Assembly: GCA_964386525.1 (NCBI GenBank)
Contig: CAYLSO010000119.1
Coordinates: forward strand, 1-43,033
DNA from: CAYLSO01 sp964386525
GTDB lineage: Bacteria; Eisenbacteria; RBG-16-71-46; DASYSL01
Length of the DNA: 43,033 bases
Reading direction: 5' to 3'
Below are positions 16,840 through 25,550 of this stretch, in pieces. The translations under genes and the position numbers were made by a program. The notes under the pieces are model-generated. The model ran no database searches. It was not told the origin of the DNA and saw only the letters and a list, made by a program, of their open reading frames with translations. The first letter of the stretch is position 1, and every line of letters starts with the position of its first letter.

Positions 16840-17094
16840 TCAGCGGCTTGGCGTGCCTTGCGCATCCGCCCGGCGCCGCGTTTCCGCCTCCACCTGCGCC
16901 AGGAGCCGACGCGCCTCGGGATAGTCGGGCCGCAGAGCGAGCGCCTGCTCGAGGCGCGCCCGCCCGGCGGCGAGATCGTCGCGGCCCTGCAGCGCCGCCC
17001 CCGCCAGCCCGTACCAGGCAAGGGCGCGCAGCGGCGCGTCGTCGGCCGGCGCGCGCTCGACGAGCTGCCCATAGGCCCGCTCGGCCGCCGCCTA
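16840..17094 (-). pseudogene. Severed TPR tail of the adjacent membrane protein, downstream of an in-frame TAG
   Basis: Directly after the TAG at 17092-17094 the same frame stays open for 83 more codons to TGA 16840-16842. It reads as plain TPR sequence: AAAERAYGQLVERAP, then LRALAWYGLAGAALQGR, then LEQALALRPDYPEARRLLAQ. Residues just before the stop (GWAEASGRAGD) join it smoothly. The expected residue at the stop is Tyr (GDYAAAERAY), one base from TAG. There is no good start codon, so this part is not expressed unless the stop is read through. Could be a real nonsense mutation or an assembly error. Confidence 0.7.
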
Positions 17095-18660
17095 GTCGCC
17101 GGCGCGGCCTGACGCTTCGGCCCATCCGAGGAGCAGGCGCGGGCTGGGAGCGAGCGCGGCGGCTCGGGCCAGGTCGCGCGCCGCGGGCTCGTATTCCCCC
17201 GCCCGGAAGCGGCGGCCGCCGATGAAGTCCCAGAGCTGGGCGCGCTCGTTCGCGGAGCGTGGCGGCGGTCCCGACGCCAGCGCCTCGGCGCGAGTCAGGG
17301 CGCGGGACGGGTCGTTCTGTAACGCGAGCCATTGCGTAACCGGCATCGCCGCGCCGGCGATCACGGCGGCGGCGAGCCACGCGGCGCGCGGGGCGGCGCG
17401 CAGCATCCCGCCCGCGCGCCAGGCGACGAGGAGTCCGACTGCGAGGGCCCCGGCCGCGTAGTCGTCGAAGTCGCGGGGGATGCCTTGCGCCGGCCGCAGG
17501 AAGAAGAGAGCGGCGGCGAAGGGGAGCGCGAGCGCCAGCAGGTAGGCGCCGGCGCGCGCCGGGCCGGGGACCGCGCGGCCCGCGTGCCGGCCGCGCAGGG
17601 CGAGCAGCGGGGCCAGCGGCACGAGGAAGAGCAGCAGGTTCGCCAGGTCGAGCAGGCGCAGCGGCGCGAAGGCGGCGGCCAGCACGGCCACGCCGCCCTC
17701 CCCCGCCGCCGCGAAGTGGCGCGTGTCGAAGACCCGCACCGAGGCGACGAGCTGCGGAGCGGCGGCCGCCAGTGCGACGACCACGAGAGCGACCGCGCCC
17801 CAAGCCTCGAGGCGCGCCGCCCGGCCGCGCGGGTGCGCTGCGGTGACGCCCGCCCACAGGGCCCACGCCAGCGCCGGCAGCAGCCCGAGAGCCGAGCGAT
17901 GCAGCAGCAGGGCCGCGCTCCCGGCCAGCGCCAGTGGCCAGAGCCGGCGCCCGCGCTGCGCGTCGATCCCGAAGACCGCCACCGCGGCGACGACCACCAC
18001 CATCTCGGAGAACGCCTTGGCGAAACCGGTGAACAGCGCCAGCCAGCCGCCCCACCACACCAGCCCCGCCACCGCCGCGAGGGCGGCGCCGCGCAGCGCG
18101 AGCCGGCGCGCGAACGCCGTCGCGAGCCGGCTGAGCAGCGCCGCCTCCGCCGCGCCCAGCAGGCGGATCGCCCAGGCCGGCGGAAGGCCGAGCGCCGCGA
18201 GCGCCCACGCCGGCAGAAGCGAGTGAAGCCACACGTCCAAGGGCAGCGCCTGCGGCGAGAGGTGGCCGGCGAAGACTCCTTCCCGCGCTGCGTCGGAGCG
18301 CAACAGCGCGTCGCCGGCGAAGTAGGTGCGGTCGGGGAGCGCGAGCATGAAGAGCCCGGCGGCGGCGGCGAGCAGCGCCGGCCACGCCCACCCGCGCTCG
18401 AGGCGGTTGCCGAGGGCCGCGAGCCCCGGCGCGAGCCGGCGGCCCACCGGCGGTAGGAGAGCCGCGGCCGAGGCGAGCCACAGGAGCCACGCCCACGCGG
18501 GCAGGAAACGCAGGTGGTTGGCGCCCCACAGCCACATCCCAGGCGCCAGGGCCGCCAGCGCTCGGCACAGCACGAGGGCCGCCAGAGCGCCCCAGAAAAC
18601 GCGCTCGCCGCCGCCCCGCCCCGCCGCCTCGCCACCGCTTTGCCGCCGGTTTCCGTCCAT
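17092..18660 (-). CDS. Polytopic membrane protein with C-terminal TPR (prematurely stopped), function unknown
   Basis: This 522-residue product starts at ATG 18660. The first 430 residues hold about eleven hydrophobic segments. The loop DRTYFAGDALLRSD after the early helices and a long run of Ala/Leu-rich helices recall GT-C-type glycosyltransferase membrane domains (weak resemblance). The C-terminus begins a TPR region (WDFIGGRRFRAGEYEPAARDLARAAAL). It is cut by an in-frame TAG; without it the protein would be 606 residues. It is divergent from pepT. Confidence 0.7.
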   Translation of the reverse strand: MDGNRRQSGGEAAGRGGGERVFWGALAALVLCRALAALAPGMWLWGANHLRFLPAWAWLLWLASAAALLPPVGRRLAPGLAALGNRLERGWAWPALLAAAAGLFMLALPDRTYFAGDALLRSDAAREGVFAGHLSPQALPLDVWLHSLLPAWALAALGLPPAWAIRLLGAAEAALLSRLATAFARRLALRGAALAAVAGLVWWGGWLALFTGFAKAFSEMVVVVAAVAVFGIDAQRGRRLWPLALAGSAALLLHRSALGLLPALAWALWAGVTAAHPRGRAARLEAWGAVALVVVALAAAAPQLVASVRVFDTRHFAAAGEGGVAVLAAAFAPLRLLDLANLLLFLVPLAPLLALRGRHAGRAVPGPARAGAYLLALALPFAAALFFLRPAQGIPRDFDDYAAGALAVGLLVAWRAGGMLRAAPRAAWLAAAVIAGAAMPVTQWLALQNDPSRALTRAEALASGPPPRSANERAQLWDFIGGRRFRAGEYEPAARDLARAAALAPSPRLLLGWAEASGRAGD

Positions 18661-18717
18661 CGCCGCGCAGCCTAGCAGCCCTGCCGGCGCTTGTCCCCAC
18701 CCACCACGGCCCCCCGA

Positions 18718-18746
18718 TTGCGCCGTCGGCGCCCTCCCCGTATCTT
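18718..18746 (+). promoter_or_regulatory. Candidate sigma70-like promoter for pepT
   Basis: TTGCGC (18718-18723), a 17-nt spacer and TATCTT (18741-18746) lie 86 nt before the pepT start, within the 171-nt divergent region. Moderate match only. Confidence 0.4.
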
Positions 18747-18831
18747 GTGCGGTGTCGGCCGCGCTCCGGGCTCGGCTCCCCGCACACCCCGTCGCGCTCG
18801 AATCCGCCGCTTCCACTGTGAGGAGATGTGC

Positions 18832-20085
18832 ATGCCCGCCACCCCCATGAAGACCAGCGTCACCGAGCGCTTCCTGCACTACGTGACCTACGACACCCAG
18901 TCGTGCGAGAACTCCGACACCTACCCGAGCACGCTCAAGCAGCTGGTGCTGCTCGACCGCCTGGTGGAGGAGCTCAAGCAGATGGGGGTCGCCGACGCGG
19001 CCCGCGACGAGCACGGCTACGTCATGGCCACGGTCCCGGCCACCACCAAGAAGGCGGGCGTGCCGGTGGTCGGCTTCATCGCGCACGTGGACACCTCGCC
19101 GGAGTCGAGCGGCGCCGGCGTCAAGCCGGTGGTGCACCGCAACTGGCAAGGCCAGGACATCGTGCTGCCCGACGACCCGGCGGCGGTGCTGCGCGTGAGC
19201 GACAACCCGGATCTCGAGGAGCAGATCGGCAACGACATCATCACCGCCTCGGGCAAGACGCTGCTGGGGGCCGACAACAAGGCGGGCGTGGCCGCCATCA
19301 TGGCCGCCGCCGAGTACCTGGTGAAGCACCCCGAGATCCCGCACGGCGCCGTGCGCATCGCCTTCACCCCCGACGAGGAGGTGGGCGCCGGCACCAAGCA
19401 CTTCGACGTGAAGAAGTTCGGCGCCTACTGCGCCTACACGCTGGACGGCGAGCAGCTGGGGCAGATCGACGCCGAGACCTTCTCGGCCGACGCCCTGACC
19501 GTGACCTTCCAGGGTTTCAACACGCACCCCGGCTTCGCCAAGGGCAAGATGGTCAACTCCATCAAGGTGGCAGCCGACTTCGTGAACCGGCTGCCCAAGG
19601 ACCGCCTCTCGCCCGAGACCACGGCGGACCGCGAGGGCTTCGTGCACCCTTACGTGGTGGAAGCCTCGGTGGACAGGACGTCCGTCAAGTTCCTCATCCG
19701 CGATTTCGTCACGCCCGCCCTCAAGGAGAAGGAGGTCTTCCTCGAGAAGCTGGCCAAGGAGACCGCCGCCGTCTGGCCGGGGGCGGCGGCGACCGTCGCG
19801 GTGCAGGAGTCCTACCGCAACATGAAGGAAGTGCTCGACTGGCACCCGCAGGTGGTCGAGCACGCGCGCGAGGCGGTGCGCCGCGCCGGCATCCCGGTGC
19901 GTGAGAGCGCCATCCGCGGCGGCACCGACGGCTGCCGCCTGAGCTTCCTGGGGTTGCCCACGCCCAACGTCTTCGCCGGCGAACACAACTTCCACTCGCG
20001 GCTGGAGTGGGTCTCGGCGCAGGACATGGAGCGGGCGGTCGAGGTGATCGTCAACATCGCCCGCATCTGGGAGGAGAAGGCCTAG
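18832..20085 (+). CDS. pepT: Peptidase T (tripeptide aminopeptidase, M20B)
   Basis: This 417-residue protein is close to the 408 of E. coli PepT. Metal-site motifs are present: AHVDTSPE (His and catalytic Asp), GADNKAGVA (bridging Asp), PDEEVGAG (catalytic Glu and metal Glu), a later Asp in YTLDGEQ, and GEHNFHSRLEW near the C-terminus (last His ligand). The lid/dimerisation domain (FQGFNTHPGFAKGKM) is intact. It cleaves the N-terminal residue from tripeptides in the cytoplasm. ATG 18832 is preferred over 18826 because AGGAG (18821-18825) leaves a 6-nt spacing. It is a single-gene unit closed by a strong hairpin. Confidence 0.96.
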   Translation: MPATPMKTSVTERFLHYVTYDTQSCENSDTYPSTLKQLVLLDRLVEELKQMGVADAARDEHGYVMATVPATTKKAGVPVVGFIAHVDTSPESSGAGVKPVVHRNWQGQDIVLPDDPAAVLRVSDNPDLEEQIGNDIITASGKTLLGADNKAGVAAIMAAAEYLVKHPEIPHGAVRIAFTPDEEVGAGTKHFDVKKFGAYCAYTLDGEQLGQIDAETFSADALTVTFQGFNTHPGFAKGKMVNSIKVAADFVNRLPKDRLSPETTADREGFVHPYVVEASVDRTSVKFLIRDFVTPALKEKEVFLEKLAKETAAVWPGAAATVAVQESYRNMKEVLDWHPQVVEHAREAVRRAGIPVRESAIRGGTDGCRLSFLGLPTPNVFAGEHNFHSRLEWVSAQDMERAVEVIVNIARIWEEKA

Positions 20086-20106
20086 GCGTCGCCGGCGCAT
20101 CGGGAA

Positions 20107-20148
20107 AAGGCGGCGCGCTCCGCTGCGGGCGCGCCGCCTTCGCGTTTT
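20107..20148. terminator. Bidirectional intrinsic terminator between pepT and the RND operon
   Basis: A perfect 12-bp stem (20107-20118 with 20129-20140, AAGGCGGCGCGC) with a 10-nt loop is followed by CGCGTTTT on the plus strand. On the minus strand the stem runs directly into TTTT. It lies between two convergent transcription units. Confidence 0.8.
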
Positions 20149-20173
20149 CGGGGCCGGTCCGCCGGCCGCTTCT

Positions 20174-23100
20174 CTAGTCGCCCTCGCGGCGTGCGCCGCG
20201 CGCCGCCGCCGCGCCCTCACCCGCCACCGGCAGCGGCCCCACGTCCGCCATGGCGGTCGCTTCCTCCGCCGCGGTCGCGCCGTGCACGGCGCCCGCGAAG
20301 CGCGCCAGTTGCGTGTACACCACCGGCACGATGAGCAGCGTCAGGGCCGTCGAGAAGACCATGCCGCTCACCACCACGATGCCGAGCGGCATGCGCGACT
20401 CGGCGCCGGCCCCCAGCCCCAGCGCGATGGGCAGCACGCCGAAGATGGTGGACAGCGTGGTCATGAGGATGGGGCGCAGGCGGGTGCGGGCCGCGCCCAC
20501 CACCGCGTCCTCGAGCGGCTCCCCGCGGGCCCGCCGCTGGTTGGCGTACTCGACGATGAGGATGGCGTTCTTGGTCACCAGGCCGATCAGCATGATGAGG
20601 CCGATCTGCGAATAGATGTTGATGGTCATGCGGAAGACGAAGAGGGCCACCAGCGCCCCGAAGACCGCCAGCGGCACCGCCAGCAGGATGGTGAGCGGGT
20701 GCACGAAGTTCTCGAACTGGGCGGCCAGCACCAGGTAGATGAAGACCAGCGCGACCACGAACAACCACCAAAGGCCGCCGCTCGACTCGGCGAACTCGCG
20801 CGACTCGCCGGCCAGGTCGGTGCGCACGCCGGCCGGCAGCACGCGCCCCGCCGCCGCGCGCAGGTCGGCGATCGCCTTGCCCACCGTCACCCCGGGCGGC
20901 AGGTTGGCCGTGATGGTGGCCGAGCGCACGCGGTTGAAGTGGTTGAGCTCGCGCGGCGAGACGGTCTCTCTGATCTGGACCACGCTGCCCAGCTGCACCA
21001 GGCCTTCGCGGCCGCGCAGGTACAGCCCGGCGATCGCCTGCGGCGTGGCGCGCAGCTCGCGCGGGGCCTGCAGCAGCACCTTGTACTGCTCGCTGCCGCG
21101 CTTGAAGTTGGTCACCTCGCGGCTGCCGAGCACGGTCTGCAGCGTCGTGCCGATGTCGGTGGACGAGACCCCGAGCTGCGCCGCCCGGTCGCGGTCGATC
21201 TCGACGTCGAGCTCCGGCTTGTTGAGCTTGAGGTCGGTGTCGAGGTTGAGCAGGTAGCCGAGCTTCTGCGCCTCCCCCATCATCACGCCGACGGCGCGCT
21301 GCAGGTCCTCGTAGGTCTCCGCCTGCAGCACGAACTGCACCGGCTTGCCGAAACCGCCGCCGAGGCTGGGCGGGTTGATGGGGATGGCGAGCACGCCCGG
21401 GATGCTGATCAGCGCCGGGAAGGCGGCCTGCACGATCTGCTGCTGCGTGCGCTCGCGCTCCCCGTAGTCCTTGAGGCGCACGAACATGAAGGCGTCGGTG
21501 ACGCGCCCGGGGCCGCCGAAGCCCAGGCCGGCCGCCGAGAACATGCTCTCGACCTCGGGCGTGCGCTGGAAGATCCCCTCCGCCTGGCGCAGGTAGCGGT
21601 CCGTGTACTCCAGCGTCGAGCCCTCGGGTGCGAAGAGCAGCGTGAAGACCAGGCCGCGGTCCTCCACCGGCGCCAGCTCGGAGGGAATGAAGAAGAACAG
21701 CGCGACGATGCCCAGGACCACGCCCAGGGCCGTGGCCAGCACGGCGCGGCGGTGGCGCAGCCCGGTGCGCAGGTGGCGCTCGTAGCCGTGGTGCAGGGCC
21801 TGGAAGAAGCGGTCGAAGCGGCTGCGCCGTCCGCCCGTCGCCGGCCGCGCCGCCCCCCCCTCCTCCTCGTCGCCGAAGTGGTGGGACGGGCGCAGGAAGC
21901 GCGAGCACAGCATCGGCGACAGGGTGAGGGCGACGAAGCCGGAGATCAGCACCGACACGGCCACGATCACGCCGAATTCGTTGAACAGACGGCCGATGCG
22001 GCCGGTGAGGAAGGAGACCGGGACGAACACCGCCACCAGGGTGACGGTGGTGGCCACGATGGCGAAGCCGATCTCGGCCGCCCCGTCGAGCGCCGCCCGC
22101 AGGCGCGGCTTGCCCATCTCCATGTGGCGGTGGACGTTCTCGAGCATGATGATGGCGTCGTCCACCACCAGGCCGATGGCCAGCACCAGGGCGAGCAGCG
22201 TCAGGATGTTGACGCTGAAGCCGAGGAAGTAGGCGGCGATGAAGGCGCCGACCAGCGACACGGGGATGGCGGCGGCCGGGATGAGCGTGGCGCGCAGGCT
22301 GCCGAGGAACAGCAGGATGACCACGAAGACGAGGATCACGGCGATGCCGAGCGAGACCACGACCTCGTGGATGGCGTCCTCGATGAAGGTCGACGAGTCG
22401 AAGGCGACGTTCAGCTCCGTGCCCGCCGGCAGCAGCGCCCGCATCTCCGGCAGCGCCCGGCGCACCGCGCGCGCCACCTCGACGGTGCTCGCCTTCTGCT
22501 GCTTGACCACCCCCAGGCCGACCGCCGGGATGCCGTTGTAGCGGGCCAGGCTGCGGTCGTCCTCGGCCCCCAGCTCAACGCGGGCCACGTCGCCCAGCTT
22601 GACCAGCCGGCCGTCCTTCTCGAGCACGGTGATGCCGGCGAACTCCTCCGGGGCCGCCAGGTCGCCGTGCGTGCGCACCGAAAACTCGCGCCCGGTGCCC
22701 TCCACGCGCCCGGAGGGGATCTCGGCGTTCCAGCTGCGGATGGCGCTCTCGACGTCGGAGACCGCCAGCCCGTGCGCCGCCAGCCGGTCCGGCTCCAGCC
22801 ACACGCGCATGGCGTAGCGGCGGCTGGCGCCGATGAACACGGCGCCCACCCCTTCGACGCGCTGCAGGCGGTCCTTGAAGACGTTCTCCGCCAGGTCGGA
22901 CATCGCCAGAGCCGACACACCCTCGCCGCTGATCGACAGCCACATGATGGGCTGCGCGTTGACGTCCTGCTTGGCGATCACCGGGTCGTCGACGTCGCGC
23001 GGCAGCTGGCCGCGCACGCGCGAGACGCGGTCGCGCACGTCGTTGGCCGACTCCTCGATGTCGCGGTTGATGTTGAACTCGACGGTGATGCTGGAGACCT

Positions 23101-23359
23101 GCTCGCGCGAGGTCGAGGTGATCAGCTTGACGCCCTCGATGGTGGAGAGCTGCTCCTCGAGGACGTCGGTGACCTCGGTCTCGATCACCTGCGGGCTGGC
23201 GCCGCGCAGCACCGTGGTGACGGTGACGATGGGCGAGTCGATGTCGGGGTACTCGCGCACCGGCATGCGCGACAGCGCGATGAGCCCGAAGAGCAGGATC
23301 GCCAGGCTCATCACCGTGGCGAGCACCGGGCGGCGGACGGAGGCGACGCTGAGCTTCAC
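20174..23359 (-). CDS. RND efflux transporter, HAE1/AcrB-type inner-membrane pump
   Basis: This 1061-residue protein has twelve TM helices in the AcrB plan, with the start LSVASVRRPVLATVMSLAILLFG reduced here to its key feature of an N-terminal TM. Proton-relay acidic residues lie in the TM4 motif LVVDDAIIMLENV (paired Asp), and the TM10 Lys in GLVTKNAILIVEYA. Two large periplasmic loops are present. This signature is that of hydrophobe/drug pumps rather than metal pumps. The GTG start at 23359 overlaps the adaptor stop (GTGA). No TolC gene adjoins, so an outer-membrane partner is borrowed. A charged Gly/Glu insert (about 505-530) precedes the second half. Confidence 0.95.
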   Translation of the reverse strand: MKLSVASVRRPVLATVMSLAILLFGLIALSRMPVREYPDIDSPIVTVTTVLRGASPQVIETEVTDVLEEQLSTIEGVKLITSTSREQVSSITVEFNINRDIEESANDVRDRVSRVRGQLPRDVDDPVIAKQDVNAQPIMWLSISGEGVSALAMSDLAENVFKDRLQRVEGVGAVFIGASRRYAMRVWLEPDRLAAHGLAVSDVESAIRSWNAEIPSGRVEGTGREFSVRTHGDLAAPEEFAGITVLEKDGRLVKLGDVARVELGAEDDRSLARYNGIPAVGLGVVKQQKASTVEVARAVRRALPEMRALLPAGTELNVAFDSSTFIEDAIHEVVVSLGIAVILVFVVILLFLGSLRATLIPAAAIPVSLVGAFIAAYFLGFSVNILTLLALVLAIGLVVDDAIIMLENVHRHMEMGKPRLRAALDGAAEIGFAIVATTVTLVAVFVPVSFLTGRIGRLFNEFGVIVAVSVLISGFVALTLSPMLCSRFLRPSHHFGDEEEGGAARPATGGRRSRFDRFFQALHHGYERHLRTGLRHRRAVLATALGVVLGIVALFFFIPSELAPVEDRGLVFTLLFAPEGSTLEYTDRYLRQAEGIFQRTPEVESMFSAAGLGFGGPGRVTDAFMFVRLKDYGERERTQQQIVQAAFPALISIPGVLAIPINPPSLGGGFGKPVQFVLQAETYEDLQRAVGVMMGEAQKLGYLLNLDTDLKLNKPELDVEIDRDRAAQLGVSSTDIGTTLQTVLGSREVTNFKRGSEQYKVLLQAPRELRATPQAIAGLYLRGREGLVQLGSVVQIRETVSPRELNHFNRVRSATITANLPPGVTVGKAIADLRAAAGRVLPAGVRTDLAGESREFAESSGGLWWLFVVALVFIYLVLAAQFENFVHPLTILLAVPLAVFGALVALFVFRMTINIYSQIGLIMLIGLVTKNAILIVEYANQRRARGEPLEDAVVGAARTRLRPILMTTLSTIFGVLPIALGLGAGAESRMPLGIVVVSGMVFSTALTLLIVPVVYTQLARFAGAVHGATAAEEATAMADVGPLPVAGEGAAAARGARREGD

Positions 23360-24558
23360 TTGCCGCTGCCCGGCTGGGGGGCGGGGGCCTTGCCGGCCGG
23401 GGCCTGCGCGCCGGGGGCCTTGCCGGCCGGGGAGCCGCCCGCCGGCGGGGCCGCCATCCCGCCCTCCGGCACCGGCATCACCTTCGCGCCGGGGAAGATC
23501 TTCTGGTGCCCGGCCTTCACGACCCGGTCCCCGGCCGCCAGCCCGCTGACGACCTCCACTCGTGCCGTGCCGCGCAGCCCCAGCCGCACGGGCACGATCT
23601 TCACCGTGCTGTCGGGCTGCAGCACGTAGACCAGGTTCTGGTCGCCCTGGGCGACCACGGCCTCGTCCGGCACGACCAGCGCGTTGGGCCGCTCCACCAG
23701 GATGGCCGTGACGGCGGCCGACATGCCCGGCTTGAGCCGCCGGCCCGGGTTGGGGATGCGGGCGATGAGGTCGAAGGTGCGCGTGGCGGGGTCGATCTGC
23801 GGGTCGACGACGTCCACCGCGCCCGCGAAGCTCTCCTCCGGGTAAGCCGTGGTGGTCAACGTCACCTTGGCGCCCCGCTTCAGGGTCGCAGCGAAGCGCT
23901 CGGGCACGGCGAAGCCGACGCGCAGCCGGTCGATCTGGGCAAGGTCGGTGATGACGGTGCCTGGCTGCACGTAGGCGCCGGGCGACACCCGCCGCCAGCC
24001 GACGATGCCGGCGAACGGGGCGCGGATCCGCGTCTTGTCGTGGCGCGCCTTGGCCACCGCGTGGTTGGCCTCGGCCACCTTCAGGTTGGCGTCGGCGCGC
24101 TCCCGCTCCTCGGCGGGCACGAGCTTCTGCTCGTAGAGCTGGCGCGTGCGCTCGGCGGTCAGCCGCACCTGCTCGACGAGGGCGGCAGCGCGGTCGGCCT
24201 CGGCCCGCTCTACGCGATCGTCGAGCCCGGCGAGCAGCGTCCCGGCGGCCACCGGCCGGCCCTCCTCGAAGGGCAGCTCGCGCACCGTGCCGGAGACCTC
24301 GCTGACGATCTCGACGTTCTTCTCGGCGTCGATCGTGCCGAGGGCGGTGAAGCCGTCGCTCACCATCTCCGGTTTCACTTCGGCGATCTCGACGGGCATG
24401 GGCGGCATCTGCATGCCGCCGCGCGCGCCGCCCGCCGGGCCGCTGCACGAAGCGGCCGCCAGCAGCAGGAAGCCGGCCGCCGCCAGACCGAGGCTGCGGC
24501 AAAGCACCGGGCGGCGGGGTGCCACCGGGCAGGACGGATGGCGGATGGATGGGGTCAT
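23356..24558 (-). CDS. RND membrane-fusion (adaptor) lipoprotein
   Basis: This 400-residue protein has a signal with lipobox LAAASC (lipidated C38). A Met/Pro-rich start is followed by the barrel-lipoyl half (VSEVSGTVRELPFEEGRPVAAG), an alpha-hairpin (about 130-175) and the second lipoyl half (TRIRAPFAGIVGWRRVSPGAYVQPG). The beta-barrel is ITDLAQIDRLRVGFAVPE, and a membrane-proximal domain closes the fold. It couples the downstream pump to an outer-membrane channel. ATG 24558 gives an ideal lipoprotein signal but lacks a clear SD. The last 30 residues are a Pro/Ala/Gly-rich tail with PAGKAP repeated. Confidence 0.92.
   Translation of the reverse strand: MTPSIRHPSCPVAPRRPVLCRSLGLAAAGFLLLAAASCSGPAGGARGGMQMPPMPVEIAEVKPEMVSDGFTALGTIDAEKNVEIVSEVSGTVRELPFEEGRPVAAGTLLAGLDDRVERAEADRAAALVEQVRLTAERTRQLYEQKLVPAEERERADANLKVAEANHAVAKARHDKTRIRAPFAGIVGWRRVSPGAYVQPGTVITDLAQIDRLRVGFAVPERFAATLKRGAKVTLTTTAYPEESFAGAVDVVDPQIDPATRTFDLIARIPNPGRRLKPGMSAAVTAILVERPNALVVPDEAVVAQGDQNLVYVLQPDSTVKIVPVRLGLRGTARVEVVSGLAAGDRVVKAGHQKIFPGAKVMPVPEGGMAAPPAGGSPAGKAPGAQAPAGKAPAPQPGSGK
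23382..23432. repeat. 21-bp direct repeat at the 3' end of the adaptor gene
   Basis: A 21-bp sequence (CGGGGGCCTTGCCGGCCGGG plus G) occurs at 23382-23402 and 23412-23432. It encodes the repeated PAGKAP motif of the adaptor's disordered tail. Confidence 0.8.
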
Positions 24559-24841
24559 GGTTCGGGAGGATAAGGCGAATCCGCTGCCGATGCACCCCCC
24601 GCGCCCCGCGCGGGCCGGGGGGTGGAGGGGTCTTGGCGGGGCCTTTACATCTGCGGATGCGCGCCGGCTCGCGGTCGCGGCCAGCCCCCGGCGGACCGGC
24701 GCCCGCACCGACCCCCGCCCCTCCTCCGCCGTTCGCCGCCACCCAGCCGCCACTCGCCGAAAAGCCCGCGCCGGCGCGGCTTGCACCGCGTAGGTTTCAC
24801 CGCAGAGCCGGGGATGGACCCGGCGCGAAAGGAGGCTGGCA
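24559..24841. other. Divergent intergenic region with no recognised element
   Basis: These 283 nt separate the adaptor lipoprotein gene from the LiaF-like gene. It is very GC-rich, and I see no convincing promoter, RNA or coding signal apart from the SD at its right end. Confidence 0.4.
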
Positions 24842-25549
24842 ATGGATCTTCAGGCTCAGGAAACGAACCGGGGTTTCGCCATCACCCCGCGCGTGGTCTT
24901 CGGGCTGTTCCTGCTCGTGCTCGGCACCCTGTTCCTTCTGGACCGGATGGGCACGATCAATTTCGACGATTACGGCCGCTTCTGGCCGGTCTTCGTCATC
25001 GCCTTCGGCCTGGCCAAGCTCTTCCAGCCGGAGGGCCGCGGGTTCGGCCTCGTGCTGCTGGTGTTCGGGTCGTGGGCCCTGCTCGACGCCTTCGACATCG
25101 TCCATTTCGATTGGGAATACGTCTGGCCGGCCGCGCTCATCCTCATCGGCCTGAGCCTCGTCTGGCGCGGGGTGCGGGTCGGACTGGGGCGCGGGTTGGA
25201 TAGCGGCAAGGACCCCGGTACCCGGATGAGCGCCTTTGCCATGCTCGGCGGCGTCGATCGCAAGTACACTACCCAGGAGTTTCGCGGCGGCGACGCCACG
25301 GCCGTCATGGGCGGCTGCGAGCTGGACTTCCGCCAGGCATCGCCAGCCAAGGAGGGGGCGGTCATCGACACCTTCGCCCTTTGGGGCGGGATCGACATCC
25401 AGGTGCCCGAGGACTGGACGGTGGTGGTGCAGGGGATCCCGATCCTCGGGGGCTTCTCCGACGCCCGCAAGTCCGTGCAGGCGAACCCCGCCAAGCGGCT
25501 GGTCATTAAAGGTGTCGCCATCATGGGCGGGGTCGAGGTAAAGAACTGA
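24842..25549 (+). CDS. LiaI/LiaF-like membrane protein (DUF5668 + LiaF C-terminal domain)
   Basis: This 235-residue protein has four hydrophobic segments in the first 120 residues (VVFGLFLLVLGTLFLLD; WPVFVIAFGLAKLF; GLVLLVFGSWALLDA; WPAALILIGLSLVW). That is the LiaI/DUF5668 pattern of paired helices. The C-terminal beta-repeat region has AMLGGVDRK, AVMGGCELDF, ALWGGIDIQVP, PILGGFSD and AIMGGVEVKN. This is characteristic of LiaF-type proteins that control envelope-stress kinases. It has an excellent SD (AAAGGAGG). A kinase and a LytTR regulator follow with 1-nt and 4-nt junctions, so this is probably their regulator or sensor partner. Confidence 0.9.
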   Translation: MDLQAQETNRGFAITPRVVFGLFLLVLGTLFLLDRMGTINFDDYGRFWPVFVIAFGLAKLFQPEGRGFGLVLLVFGSWALLDAFDIVHFDWEYVWPAALILIGLSLVWRGVRVGLGRGLDSGKDPGTRMSAFAMLGGVDRKYTTQEFRGGDATAVMGGCELDFRQASPAKEGAVIDTFALWGGIDIQVPEDWTVVVQGIPILGGFSDARKSVQANPAKRLVIKGVAIMGGVEVKN

Positions 25550-25550
25550 C

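Noticed and set aside
17092..17094. TAG as pyrrolysine or a recoded codon
   Set aside because: TAG ends other clear genes here in normal positions, and no Pyl machinery is visible. A Tyr-to-stop change explains the site more simply.
16754..18787. A 677-residue minus-strand frame overlapping the membrane-TPR gene
   Set aside because: It lies in a different frame, is dominated by Arg/Ala/Gly, and lacks the hydrophobic helices seen in the chosen frame.
18691..18831. A longer PepT start
   Set aside because: The upstream in-frame sequence is Arg/Pro-rich and unlike PepT, and the SD fits ATG 18832.
23382..23432. Direct repeats as part of a CRISPR array
   Set aside because: Only two copies, 9-nt gap, and in frame within a Pro/Ala-rich tail. 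It is coding repetition. The same holds for 16181-16227.
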